Source of the DNA: Polymorphobacter megasporae
Lineage (GTDB): Bacteria; Pseudomonadota; Alphaproteobacteria; Sphingomonadales; Sphingomonadaceae
Direction of reading: 5' to 3'
Assembly (NCBI RefSeq): GCF_018982885.2
Contig: NZ_CP081848.1
Span: forward strand, 1,116,001-1,180,000
Length of the DNA: 64,000 bases
The notes beneath the pieces were generated by a model, which searched no databases, was not told where the DNA came from, and saw nothing but the letters and a program-made list of their open reading frames with translations. Of this stretch, positions 46,577-55,561 are shown in pieces. The translations under genes and the position numbers were made by a program. Position 1 is the first letter of the stretch. Every line of letters starts with the position of its first letter.

Positions 46577-46670
46577 TTAGTGGAGTGCCGTTCGCATCGC
46601 ACACGCGCTCTCTACACTTGGCATGACTTGGCCGGTTCGATATCTCAGCAAGACGACGGGAGATCGAACG

Positions 46671-47147
46671 ATGGTTGCGCAGCTGATCCAAGGTGTAGCG
46701 TTGAACAACAGATCGCCGGTCGGCGGCATGCGCAACTACGATACCAATTGCGTTGCAATGGCGTTTTCCAAGGTGCTGGGCATCGGCGTCAATGCCACCG
46801 TCAACCTGTTGGTGTCGCGAGGCTGGGTTCCTGACGGGATCGCTTTGGAGAACGACGGAGCCATCTTGCGCATCGTCGCCGGTTTGCCGTTGGCCGAAGT
46901 GACGCGGGACGAGAAGTGGAGCGACCTCAAGCTTCGGATGAGCACACTCGCGGCCGGGCGCTATTTCGCGTGCAACACCAAGGCGGCCAAATTTAACACG
47001 CCCGCCAGTAACGGACATGCTTTCGCGATCATCCGCCATGCCAACGGCGGCTGGGGTACGGCAGCAAACAACGCCGAGCGGACCGGGGTCAGCTACGCAT
47101 CGGCGATTGGCGAGTCGAATTCGATCAGCGTCTGGGGGCCAGCTTAA
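46671..47147 (+). CDS. Orphan small protein with cysteine-peptidase-like Cys/His pair
   Basis: 158 residues with no signal peptide or membrane segment. Cys27 in RNYDTNCVAMAFSKVLG begins a helix after an NC motif, and His116 in SNGHAFAIIRHANGGW begins a strand. Cys-at-helix-start followed by GHAFA suggests a papain-like (C39/NlpC-like) fold; this is inference from spacing only. ATG 46671 has GGGAG 8 bases upstream; ATG 46623 is in frame but weaker. It lies 92 bases after the IS, base composition is visibly lower in GC than its neighbours, and no immunity or partner gene is adjacent. Could be an acquired effector or a remnant of an islet. Confidence 0.6.
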   Translation: MVAQLIQGVALNNRSPVGGMRNYDTNCVAMAFSKVLGIGVNATVNLLVSRGWVPDGIALENDGAILRIVAGLPLAEVTRDEKWSDLKLRMSTLAAGRYFACNTKAAKFNTPASNGHAFAIIRHANGGWGTAANNAERTGVSYASAIGESNSISVWGPA

Positions 47148-47191
47148 ATCTCACACTGCTTCGCAGCCGGTTCGTTCGCGCGGAATCCGTA

Positions 47192-48439
47192 TCAACCAAG
47201 TAACAGCCTTGTGCCGAGCGCCGCAGCGAGCGCCGGGATCATGGTGACCGAGCCGACTTTCAGGAACTTCCAGAAGCCGACGTCCTCACCCTCGCGGCGG
47301 ATCGCCTGAAGCCACAGGATCGTCGCGAGGCTGCCGGTGATCGACAGGTTGGGGCCGAGGTCGACGCCGATTAACAGCGCGTCGACCATCAGGCGCGGGG
47401 GATGCGCCTGCGCGACGGCGGTGCTCGCGACGAGCCCGGCGGGCAGGTTGTTCATCAGGTTCGACGCGAAGGCGAGCACCGTTCCCGACAGCGCCGCGCC
47501 GCGGACCGGATCGGCCGCCAGCGCCTTCAGGGCATCGGCGACGTGCCTGATCACGCCGGTGCGGTCGAGCGCCTCGACCAGCACGAACAGCCCGGCGACT
47601 AGCGGCAGCACACTCCATGAAACCGCCTTGGCCAGTTCGAACGGCGAGCGCTTCGCCAGTGCGCAGACCCCGAGCGTCGTCGCCAGCCCCGCGAGGCAGG
47701 TCGGCAAGCCCAGCGGCAGGTCGAACGCCGACATCGCGATCAGCAGCACCGCCGTCGCGACGATGCCAGCGAACGCCGCCTTGCCACCGGCGGACAGCGG
47801 TTCACGCTCGGCGTCGCTCTCGCAGGTGCCGGTGATCCGCTCGCGCTCGATCCAGCGCAGCGCGAAGAACGTCACCACGATCGCGGCAACCGACGGCAGC
47901 CCGAACGAGGCGAACCACTGACCCAGCGGGGGCATCTTTCCGCCGTAGAGGACGAGATTGGCGGGGTTGGAGATCGGCAGCACAAAGCTCGCGGCGTTGG
48001 CGATCAGTGCGCAGGCGAACAGCAGCGGCAGCGGATTGGCTTTAGCCTTTTTCGCCGCGGCGAAGACCGCCGGGGTCAACACCACCGCGGTCGCATCGTT
48101 CGACAGGAAGGTCGTGGTGACGATCCCGGTGGCATAGACGAGCAGGAACAGTCGCGGGGTCGAGCCTTTGGCGTGGTTTGCCGCGGTCGCCGCGACCCAG
48201 TCGAACAGTCCTTGCTCGCGCGCGGTCTCGCTCAGCAGCATCATGCCGATCAGGAACAGATAGACGTCCATGCCCTTGCCGACCGCGCCCAGCGCCGCGT
48301 CGGGCGGCATCAGCCCCAACAGCAACAGCAGCATCGCGCCGGTCACCGCCCAGATCGCCTCGGGCCATTTGAACGGGCGCGTGATCACGCCCGCGGTGGC
48401 GGCGGCGCAGATCCCCCACGTGGCGCCGGTGGCAAGCAT
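47192..48439 (-). CDS. ArsB/NhaD-type anion transporter
   Basis: About 415 residues with eleven or twelve hydrophobic segments. The repeat motifs FLSNDATAVVLTPAVFAAAK and SNLMNNLPAGLVAS with GVDLGPNLSITGSLATILWL match the ArsB/ArsP permease family (arsenite or organic anion export). No arsenic-resistance genes lie nearby, so the substrate is uncertain. The ATG at 48439 shares a base with the metallophosphoesterase stop (TGATG), so it is the second gene of a coupled pair. A longer frame upstream lies within the phosphoesterase gene and is spurious. Confidence 0.85.
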   Translation of the reverse strand: MLATGATWGICAAATAGVITRPFKWPEAIWAVTGAMLLLLLGLMPPDAALGAVGKGMDVYLFLIGMMLLSETAREQGLFDWVAATAANHAKGSTPRLFLLVYATGIVTTTFLSNDATAVVLTPAVFAAAKKAKANPLPLLFACALIANAASFVLPISNPANLVLYGGKMPPLGQWFASFGLPSVAAIVVTFFALRWIERERITGTCESDAEREPLSAGGKAAFAGIVATAVLLIAMSAFDLPLGLPTCLAGLATTLGVCALAKRSPFELAKAVSWSVLPLVAGLFVLVEALDRTGVIRHVADALKALAADPVRGAALSGTVLAFASNLMNNLPAGLVASTAVAQAHPPRLMVDALLIGVDLGPNLSITGSLATILWLQAIRREGEDVGFWKFLKVGSVTMIPALAAALGTRLLLG

Positions 48440-49560
48440 CACAGGTGCATTCCATTCTTGTTCGGGCCGAGCTGGGTGCCGTCGATCCCGTGTTCGGGCC
48501 ACGCGCCGATCGCGTGAATGTCGCGTCCCGGAGCGATCGGCGGGGCCCGGCGGGGGACTTCGTCGATCGGGCGAACGAGGATGCGGACGATGTCGCGGTC
48601 GGTGGCGGTCGCCACGACCAGCTCGTGGCAGCCCGACGGCAAAGTGATGTTCGCCCGCCACAAGAACGTGCCGGGAATTGCCTCCATCGCCACGGCATCG
48701 CTGCCGCCCGCGGAAAGCGTCACCGGACCATCGACGCGTCCGAAGACTTTGGCGACGATCTCGACCGGGCCGGGGCGGGGCACTTGCTGGGGGTCGGCGG
48801 GGCGCGTCACCATCCGGTAGTCGGCGGGTGCGACGATCTGCACGAACGGCCAGTCGCCGCCGAGCCGCTTGAAGCGCCAGCTCGGTACGCGGTCGTGGAC
48901 GGTCACGATCGAGAAGCCCGGACGTCCGCCGTCTTCCTCGATCTGGCCGGTCGACCGCGTCGCGCCATAGACGACGCGACCGTCGTTCAGCAGCTCGTTA
49001 TAATGGGTATGGCCGGTGTCGACGAAGGCAACACGTGCATCGGCGAAGATCTGCGCGATCTCGTCGCCGTCGGCGGCAAGGTCGCCGGGATAGGCGTGCA
49101 TGAACACAAGTGGTGTCTGCCCCTCCGCCTCGGCGCGGGCAAGTTCGCCGAGCAGGCGATTGCGATGATGCATCGTCAGCCGGAAGTCGGGGCCGCCCGC
49201 TCCGGCGGAAATGACGTCGAGGTAGATGCAGCGATGGCCTGCGATGACCTCCACCTCGGGGCGGTGGCCCTTGGCGAACGCAGCTTCGTACGTCGCAAGG
49301 TCGCCGCCCTCGAAGTCATGGTCTCCCGGGATCACGCGCCACGGGAAGTCGAGCCCCGCGAGTGTCTCGACAATCGCACGATATTGCGCCGGGGTTGCAT
49401 GGTTGGCGTTGTCGCCAGGCAGGAAGGCGAAATCGATCGCGCCACGCAGATACGTGTTGGCCTCGTCGACGATGCGCGCGAGCCGGTCGCGGCTGACCAT
49501 GTCGTCGGCTTCGTCCATGTGGAGGTCGCCGATGTGCAGCCAGCTGATCGATCCGCTCAT
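48439..49560 (-). CDS. Calcineurin-like metallophosphoesterase
   Basis: 373 residues. The five metallophosphoesterase motifs are visible: GDLHMDE near 10, FLPGDNANH, VIPGDHDFEGG, FMHAYPGDLA and DTGHTHYNE. An immunoglobulin-like C-terminal part follows (RGPVEIVAKVFGRVDGPVTLSAGG region). It could cleave phosphomono- or diesters; the substrate is unknown. There is no signal peptide. It starts at ATG 49560 (MSGSISWLHIGDLH). It is coupled to the ArsB-like gene downstream. Confidence 0.85.
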   Translation of the reverse strand: MSGSISWLHIGDLHMDEADDMVSRDRLARIVDEANTYLRGAIDFAFLPGDNANHATPAQYRAIVETLAGLDFPWRVIPGDHDFEGGDLATYEAAFAKGHRPEVEVIAGHRCIYLDVISAGAGGPDFRLTMHHRNRLLGELARAEAEGQTPLVFMHAYPGDLAADGDEIAQIFADARVAFVDTGHTHYNELLNDGRVVYGATRSTGQIEEDGGRPGFSIVTVHDRVPSWRFKRLGGDWPFVQIVAPADYRMVTRPADPQQVPRPGPVEIVAKVFGRVDGPVTLSAGGSDAVAMEAIPGTFLWRANITLPSGCHELVVATATDRDIVRILVRPIDEVPRRAPPIAPGRDIHAIGAWPEHGIDGTQLGPNKNGMHL

Positions 49561-49683
49561 ACCGGAAGCCCCTGTTGCAATTGCTTCGTCTCGCCTGTTG
49601 CGCCCGGTTTCCAGCCTGAAGACGGAATTCCCGGCCATCGAATATTGCAGGATCGCGATGTTCCGCGTGCCCGGACGTGAGTA

Positions 49684-49708
49684 CGCGTCCGGCGGCAAGC
49701 CGGACGCG
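49684..49708. other. Stem-loop between the proline-rich gene and the phosphoesterase
   Basis: A perfect 10-bp stem, arms CGCGTCCGGC and GCCGGACGCG with loop GGCAA. It lies 12 bases past the proline-rich gene's stop on the minus strand. No T tract follows, so it may be a Rho-dependent or processing stem. Confidence 0.5.
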
Positions 49709-49720
49709 CACTCCGCCGGA

Positions 49721-50038
49721 TCAGCCCCGCGGCGGCGGGGGCGGCGGCACGGCACCGCAGCCGGGCGGCGGCGGCGGCGGGGCAGGCGACCGCGTGTCGC
49801 CACGCCGGCCGTGCCGCGGCGGCCGGGGCGCATCGACACCGCGTGCACCGGGAGGCGGCGGGGGCGGCGTCATCATGCCGGCGGGTCCGTCGGCGCGGCA
49901 GGGACCCCCGGGCGGCGGCGGCGGTGGCATGTCACGGGTGGCGGCGTCGCGCGGGGGCGGCGTCTGGGCGCTGGCGGGACCGGCAAGACCAGCCAGTGCC
50001 AACGTCGCGATCGCCACGCCGGAGAGTATGATCCTCAT
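49721..50038 (-). CDS. Small exported proline-rich protein
   Basis: 105 residues. A signal peptide (MRIILSGVAIATLALAGLAGPASAQ) leads to a mature part dominated by polyproline runs (PPPPPPG) with Gly, Arg and a single Cys near the end. No domain is recognisable. Such proteins may be periplasmic or cell-surface linkers. ATG 50038 has GAGGAAA upstream. High GC and polyproline also make chance reading frames common, but the signal peptide and ribosome binding site support a real gene. Confidence 0.65.
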   Translation of the reverse strand: MRIILSGVAIATLALAGLAGPASAQTPPPRDAATRDMPPPPPPGGPCRADGPAGMMTPPPPPPGARGVDAPRPPRHGRRGDTRSPAPPPPPPGCGAVPPPPPPRG

Positions 50039-50239
50039 GGGCTGTTTCCTCTAACTGCAGCCTGTCTGGCAGGCGCAATCAGGGTATCGGGCCCGACTGC
50101 GGCTCGATCCGGGCAAAGCGTGTCGCTGTGTATCGCGCGGCACCAATCGCGCGTCGAAGTGTAGCCGCCGGCCGGAATGGCGGCGGTTCGACATCGTTCG
50201 CCCTGCGTCGGCGATGATGGACCGGCCGGATGCCGAGGC
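50039..50239. other. Intergenic region, 201 bases
   Basis: Between the start of the proline-rich gene and the end of the 794-residue gene, both on the minus strand. It presumably contains the promoter of the proline-rich gene. A short GCCGCC...GGCGGC inverted repeat occurs near 50164-50184; nothing else is recognisable. Confidence 0.5.
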
Positions 50240-52621
50240 TCAGCCGCCGATACGCGCGATCGCTGCCGGGTTGTCGCGCAGCTTGAGGTACAGCTGCCCG
50301 TCGACGGGGCGGGGCACCGCCAAATTGTCTCCCGGATAGCCTTCGGGCACCTCGACCGGCTTGGCGAAGTCGGGGGTCGCCGATACCGCGGCGATCAGGA
50401 ACAAGCCGCTCCCGGTCAACGCGCAGGCACCGCGTTTATCGGCGCAGCGCAGCCGGTCGAGCTTGGGCAGGCGGACGAGCGTTCCGAGGTCCTGCCAGTC
50501 ACTGGCGACCCCGTCGTGGACGACGCGGAAGTGGAGCGGACCGAACACCGACGGCCCGAACGCCGTCGCCGCGTCCAGAGCCGCCACCGCGACGTGGTCA
50601 TCCTGCAGCGTCAGTCCAGCCGACGCCGTCAGCATCGTCGAGCCGCTGCCCGATACGGTCGCGACCTCGACCGTGTCGCGGACGGTGAAAGTCGTGTCGG
50701 GGCCCATGCGGAGCGAAAAGGTCAGCCGCGCGTCGTGCGGCAGCTGGCCGGTATCGTCGAGCTTGACCGCGAGGCGCGGGGCAACCGCGGGCAGCGCCAC
50801 ATTCTTTCCGATCAGCGTCACGATCGGCCGCGGCGCACCGACGGTGATCTTGAGGCTTTTCGAACGGCCGTCGTCGAAGCGCACGCGCCCGGTCGTCGAC
50901 TGGCCGGGCGTCCAGTCGACCGCCGTGCCGTCCGCCGCCATGCGCAGCGTGTCCCCATCCTTGGTCCGGGCGAGGACACCGGGCTTGAACGTCGCGCCGT
51001 CGACGACGAGGGTCGTGACCTCGTCGAGCCGATTCCCGGTGAGCGTGCCGAAATCGTCGCCGGCGTGGAGGTCGAAGCCGCTGACCCGCGTCCGCTGCGC
51101 ATAGCTCGTCACGGTGACGGCGTCGTCGGCAGCACCGTCGTGCGCGATCAGCAGCGTCATCTTGCCGGCGTCGGACTTGGTCAGCGGCAGCGTCAGCGCG
51201 ATCGTGTCGAGCCCGCTCGCCTTCCACGCGACCGGCCGCGCCTCGCCCGATGCCGACCGCAGCGAAACCCCGGTGACACACCCGGCGGCACCGCCGGTCA
51301 GCGCGATCGGCTCGTCGCGCCCGACGACCGGGACGGTATCGCTGTCGGCGAGACGCCACTGTCCCGGCCGCGGCGTTTGGAGTTGGAATGTCGGCCCGTC
51401 GAACGGTTCGAAACCCCAGCTGCCGTGAAGCACGGCCTCGATCGAATCGCCGAGATGCGCGGCGGCCAAGGCGCCGGTGGCGACGACAAAGCCGCCTTTT
51501 TCGGCAACCGGCACGGCGGGCAGCTCGATCGCGCCGCCATCGCTCGTCGGCACCCTGAGCATCATGTCGTGGGCGTAGGCGGTGGCAAACACGAGCGGTG
51601 CGCCGCTGACGGGGAGCACGACTTCGGCATTCCGGGCGCAGACCGGCGCCGCTGGTTCGATCTTTTCGAGCACCGGCAGCCGTGACGGGATGACTGCGGG
51701 CAGCGCCGCGACGAGCACCGACTTCGGATTGTGAAACGACGGCACGGCGTTGAGGATCATGCCGAGCTGGTCGCCCGCCGTCGTCGCCAGCGCCGGGATG
51801 TACTGGTAGCGCGCGGTGTGAAACGAACTGAGCACGCCGATGATGTCGCGCACTGCTGAGATATACGGACTGTAATAGCCGAACCCGGCCTTGGGCGTCG
51901 CGGCGAGCTGGAGCGCGACATCAGACCCCGCCCCCGTCAGCGTGTCGGCGACGCCGTTGCTGTGCCCGTCGTTGAGGACGAGCGAATCCTGGTTCTGCAT
52001 CAGGCACGCCGCCTGCAGCTCGGCGACCTTCTGCAGGCAGTCCGGGTTGATCTTGACCGCGAGACTGCGCGCCAGCAGCGGCGTGATCGTCTCGAGCCGG
52101 TCGGGGTGGAGGACATCGCGCTTCCCGACCGCCTCGAGGAAAGCGACGAGCCGCGCGTGGTCGAGCGACGCCTGATTGAGCCCCTGCGACGCCCGCACCA
52201 GTGCGCCGGGCCGGCCGCGGACCGCATTGACCAGCGTTGAAAAATCGCCGCCGGTTGCCGGGGCGAGGAACAGGATCACCTGCCGGGCCGACGCAGGCAC
52301 GGTCAGCTTCAGTCCGGCAGCGCCCTTGGGCGTCCACGTCTGCGACTGGAAGAACCAGGTCTTCGGCGGCGGATTGGTCGCCCCGCGCAGGAAGGCAGCG
52401 ACCAGCAGGTAGTGCGCCGACTGATCGGGCGGCAAATTGGTGCGGATCGACAGCTCGTCACCCTCGGCAAGCTGCGCCACTTCGGCGATCGGCAGCACAT
52501 GACCGTTGCGGGCAACCGTGATCTGGAGCGACGGGCCCGACAGGTCGAACGGCGCGGGGTCGGCGCCAGCCATGGCCGGAACCAGCAGCGCGAGGACCGC
52601 TGCAACGAGTGATTTGCGCAT
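50240..52621 (-). CDS. Large exported protein of unknown function (about 793 residues)
   Basis: A signal peptide (MRKSLVAAVLALLVPAMAGA) is followed by a soluble, mostly beta-strand protein. Two cysteines lie close together near CLQKVAELQAACLM; others are scattered (VCARNAEVVLP, GCVTGVSLRS, LRCADKRGACALTG), which could form periplasmic disulfides. The second half reads as repeated beta-sandwich-like segments, each with a DG or GD turn (VTSYAQRTRVSGFDLHAGDDFGTLTGNRLDEV). No family is recognised. The start is one of two adjacent ATGs (52621 or 52624). It is divergent from the DinG-like helicase and 127 bases away. Confidence 0.75.
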   Translation of the reverse strand: MRKSLVAAVLALLVPAMAGADPAPFDLSGPSLQITVARNGHVLPIAEVAQLAEGDELSIRTNLPPDQSAHYLLVAAFLRGATNPPPKTWFFQSQTWTPKGAAGLKLTVPASARQVILFLAPATGGDFSTLVNAVRGRPGALVRASQGLNQASLDHARLVAFLEAVGKRDVLHPDRLETITPLLARSLAVKINPDCLQKVAELQAACLMQNQDSLVLNDGHSNGVADTLTGAGSDVALQLAATPKAGFGYYSPYISAVRDIIGVLSSFHTARYQYIPALATTAGDQLGMILNAVPSFHNPKSVLVAALPAVIPSRLPVLEKIEPAAPVCARNAEVVLPVSGAPLVFATAYAHDMMLRVPTSDGGAIELPAVPVAEKGGFVVATGALAAAHLGDSIEAVLHGSWGFEPFDGPTFQLQTPRPGQWRLADSDTVPVVGRDEPIALTGGAAGCVTGVSLRSASGEARPVAWKASGLDTIALTLPLTKSDAGKMTLLIAHDGAADDAVTVTSYAQRTRVSGFDLHAGDDFGTLTGNRLDEVTTLVVDGATFKPGVLARTKDGDTLRMAADGTAVDWTPGQSTTGRVRFDDGRSKSLKITVGAPRPIVTLIGKNVALPAVAPRLAVKLDDTGQLPHDARLTFSLRMGPDTTFTVRDTVEVATVSGSGSTMLTASAGLTLQDDHVAVAALDAATAFGPSVFGPLHFRVVHDGVASDWQDLGTLVRLPKLDRLRCADKRGACALTGSGLFLIAAVSATPDFAKPVEVPEGYPGDNLAVPRPVDGQLYLKLRDNPAAIARIGG

Positions 52622-52748
52622 CATTGTCCATCAACGCGAAAACCGGTCGTCTCGACCAACGCGGAATGGTGCGCAAGCGTTCGTTCAGCAGATAGGCCGC
52701 GAGCCGCCACCCGTTGTTCCGTCTCCGTTCTCGCGGTATAAGGCGTCG

Positions 52749-55496
52749 ATGCCCGCTGGTCTCCCTTACCCTGCGCTTGTCGCCAACCATGCCGGGATCT
52801 GGATCGATGCCGTCCCGGTGTCGCGCGGGGAGGCGATCCGGCGCGCGGCGGACACTCCGCACCTGCTGCTCAACGCGGCGGTAACCGCGTCGCGCCTTGG
52901 CTATCCGGAATTGTCGGGGATGGACCTGCTCGAACTGTTCGCCTTCGTCCATCCGGCGCGCTTCGTCGTGCCGACCACCGGGGGGCTGGCGCGGGTTCTC
53001 GACCTGCCAGTTCCCGGCGACGGGGCGGCGGAGAGCGGCTTTCTGCGCGATGCGGCGGCGCTGTTGCTCGACCGGCTCGGCGCGGCGGACTGGCGTGAAC
53101 GGCACGGCGCGTACGGGATCGCGCAGGCGCTCGGCCGACTCCGCTGGAGCTGGGGGAGCGAGGTCGCGCGGCGGATCAAGGCCCCCGAACGTCCCGAACG
53201 GACGGTGTTCACGACGTTGCCGAAGTGGGAAGACGCGCCGCCCCGCGCCAAGCCGCGCGACGTCGCGGTCGCCGATGGCGAGGTCGACGCCCGCCTCGAC
53301 CGGATGCTTGGGATCGGGGCCGAGCGCCGCGACGGGCAGCGCGCGTATGCCCGCGCCGCCGCGCATGCCTTCCGACCGCGCAGCCTCGCGTCCGCTCCCA
53401 ATGTCGCGCTGATCGAGGCCGGGACGGGGATCGGCAAGACGCTCGGCTATCTCGCCCCGGCGACGTTGTGGGCCGAGACCGCGCAGGGGACGGTGTGGCT
53501 GTCGACCTACACCAAGGCGTTGCAGCGCCAGTTGGATCACGAGACCGCGCGCGCCTACGACCCGACGGTCAAGGCGGCGAAGGTCGTCGTCCGCAAGGGC
53601 CGCGAGAACTACCTCTGCCTGCTCAACCTCGAGGACGCGGTCCAGGGCGGGTTCGCCGGGCGGCCCGCGATCTTCGCGCAGCTCGCGGCGCGCTGGGCAG
53701 AATATAGCCGCGACGGCGACATGGTCGGCGGCGACCTGCCGGGGTGGTTGATGACCCTGTTCGGGCGCCCGGCGTTCGCCGCGCTGACCGATCGGCGCGG
53801 CGAGTGCGTCTACGCCGGCTGCCCGCACTACCGGACGTGCTTCATCGAACGATCGACCCGCGCCAGCATCCACGCCGACCTCGTCATCGCCAACCACGCA
53901 CTGGTGATGATCAACGCCGTCCGCGGGCGCGCCGAGGGGGCGGCGATGACGCGGATCGTGTTCGACGAGGGGCATCATTTGTTCGACGCCGCCGACGCAA
54001 CCTTCGCCGTCGCGCTGACCGGCAACGAGGCGATCGAGGTCCGCCGCTGGATTCTCGGCCCGGAGAAGTCCGCGCGCGGGCGGCGGCGCGGGCTGTCGGC
54101 GCGGCTGTCGGACCTGATCAGCTACGACACCGAAGGCGCGCTGGCGCTCGAGGAAGCGAGCCGTGCCGCTCGCGCCCTGCCCGCCGACGGCTGGGGCGCG
54201 CGGCTGGTTGCCGGCATCGCCGACGGGCCGGTCGAACTGCTCCTCGCCGCCGTCCGCGCACAGGTGTTCGCCCGCGCCGCCGACCGCCCCGGACACAGCG
54301 AAGCCGGCTATAGTCTCGAAACCGAGGTCGCCGAGGTCCAACCCGCGGTCGTCGAAGCCGCCGAGGGCGCGGCACAGGCCCTCGAAGCACTTTCGCGGCC
54401 GCTCGCGGCCCTCGAAGCGCGACTTGTCGCGGTCCTCGACGACGCCCCCGACTGGCTCGACGGCGCGGCGCGGGCACGAGTCGAGGGCGCGGCGGCGGGG
54501 CTGCGGCTGCGTTGCCAGACGCTCGGTAGCTGGGTCGGGCTGCTCGCGCGGCTCGGCGGCCCCGCCGACGCCGACTTCATCGACTGGTTTGCGGTCGACC
54601 GGATCGAGGGCCGCGAGCTCGACGTCGGCGTCCATCGCCACTGGCTCGACCCGACGCGGCCGCTGGCGAAGGCGGTGTTCGAACCGGCGCATGGTGTCAT
54701 CGTGACCTCGGCGACACTGCGGGCGCGAACAGCGGTGCGGGCCAGTGCGGGCAACAGTGCGGCCAATGGCGCGGACAGCGGTGCGCCCGACGACGACTGG
54801 CGGACGTCGGAGCTGAGGACCGGGGTGACGCACCTCGCCTTGCCACCGCAGCGGTTCGCGGTTGACAGCCCGTTTGACTATGCGGCCAACGCCCGGGTGC
54901 TGATTGTCACCGACATCAAGCGCGGCGATATCCCCGCACTTGCGACCGCGTACCGGCGGCTGATCGAGGCGGCGGACGGCGGCACGCTCGGGCTGTTCAC
55001 CGCGATCGCCCGGCTGCGCGCGGTCCACGCGCGGATCGCCGACCCGCTGGCGAAGGCGGGGTTTCCGCTCTACGCCCAGCACGTCGACCCGATCGACACC
55101 GGCACGCTCGTCGACATTTTTCGTGCCGAACCAAGGGCTTCTTTGATCGGTACCGATGCGCTCAGGGACGGCGTCGACGTCCCCGGTCAGTCGCTGCGCC
55201 TCGTCGTTATGGAGGGGGTGCCGTGGCCGCGCCCGACCGTCCTCCACGCCGCGCGCCGAGCGGCATTTGGCGGCGCGGCGTACGACGACCTCGTCACCGC
55301 CGGGCGGCTCGCGCAGGCGTTCGGGCGCCTGATCCGCCGCGCCGACGACCGCGGCACCTTCGTCCTGATCGGCCCCGCTGTACCAAGCCGGCTCCTCACC
55401 GCTTTCCCCGCCGGCACCCGCATCGACCGCGTCGGCATCGACGCCGCCGTCGCCGCCGTCCGCGACAGCCAGCACATCGCTGCACCCGTCGATTAA
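52749..55496 (+). CDS. DinG/XPD-like ATP-dependent DNA helicase with N-terminal extension
   Basis: 915 residues. Walker A is EAGTGIGKT at 223-231, Walker B FDEGHHLF near 405, and VTSATLRART and GRLIRRADDRGT mark motifs III and VI. Four cysteines with FeS-helicase spacing (Cys290, Cys353, Cys358, Cys364; CVYAGCPHYRTC) should hold a 4Fe-4S cluster. The first 200 residues are not a DnaQ exonuclease like that of some DinG proteins; they include a LELFAFVHPARFVVPTTGGL motif that I do not recognise. ATG 52749 is the first plausible start. It probably unwinds 5'-3' DNA in repair. Confidence 0.9.
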   Translation: MPAGLPYPALVANHAGIWIDAVPVSRGEAIRRAADTPHLLLNAAVTASRLGYPELSGMDLLELFAFVHPARFVVPTTGGLARVLDLPVPGDGAAESGFLRDAAALLLDRLGAADWRERHGAYGIAQALGRLRWSWGSEVARRIKAPERPERTVFTTLPKWEDAPPRAKPRDVAVADGEVDARLDRMLGIGAERRDGQRAYARAAAHAFRPRSLASAPNVALIEAGTGIGKTLGYLAPATLWAETAQGTVWLSTYTKALQRQLDHETARAYDPTVKAAKVVVRKGRENYLCLLNLEDAVQGGFAGRPAIFAQLAARWAEYSRDGDMVGGDLPGWLMTLFGRPAFAALTDRRGECVYAGCPHYRTCFIERSTRASIHADLVIANHALVMINAVRGRAEGAAMTRIVFDEGHHLFDAADATFAVALTGNEAIEVRRWILGPEKSARGRRRGLSARLSDLISYDTEGALALEEASRAARALPADGWGARLVAGIADGPVELLLAAVRAQVFARAADRPGHSEAGYSLETEVAEVQPAVVEAAEGAAQALEALSRPLAALEARLVAVLDDAPDWLDGAARARVEGAAAGLRLRCQTLGSWVGLLARLGGPADADFIDWFAVDRIEGRELDVGVHRHWLDPTRPLAKAVFEPAHGVIVTSATLRARTAVRASAGNSAANGADSGAPDDDWRTSELRTGVTHLALPPQRFAVDSPFDYAANARVLIVTDIKRGDIPALATAYRRLIEAADGGTLGLFTAIARLRAVHARIADPLAKAGFPLYAQHVDPIDTGTLVDIFRAEPRASLIGTDALRDGVDVPGQSLRLVVMEGVPWPRPTVLHAARRAAFGGAAYDDLVTAGRLAQAFGRLIRRADDRGTFVLIGPAVPSRLLTAFPAGTRIDRVGIDAAVAAVRDSQHIAAPVD

Positions 55497-55561
55497 ACCT
55501 TCGTTGTCATATTCGTGCGCTACCGCTAGGCCCGAATTCTGGTGACGAAGGGCCGACGCCG

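Noticed and set aside
47192-48439. Arsenic-resistance operon
   Set aside because: The transporter resembles ArsB, but no arsR, arsC or arsA lies near, so an ars operon cannot be supported.
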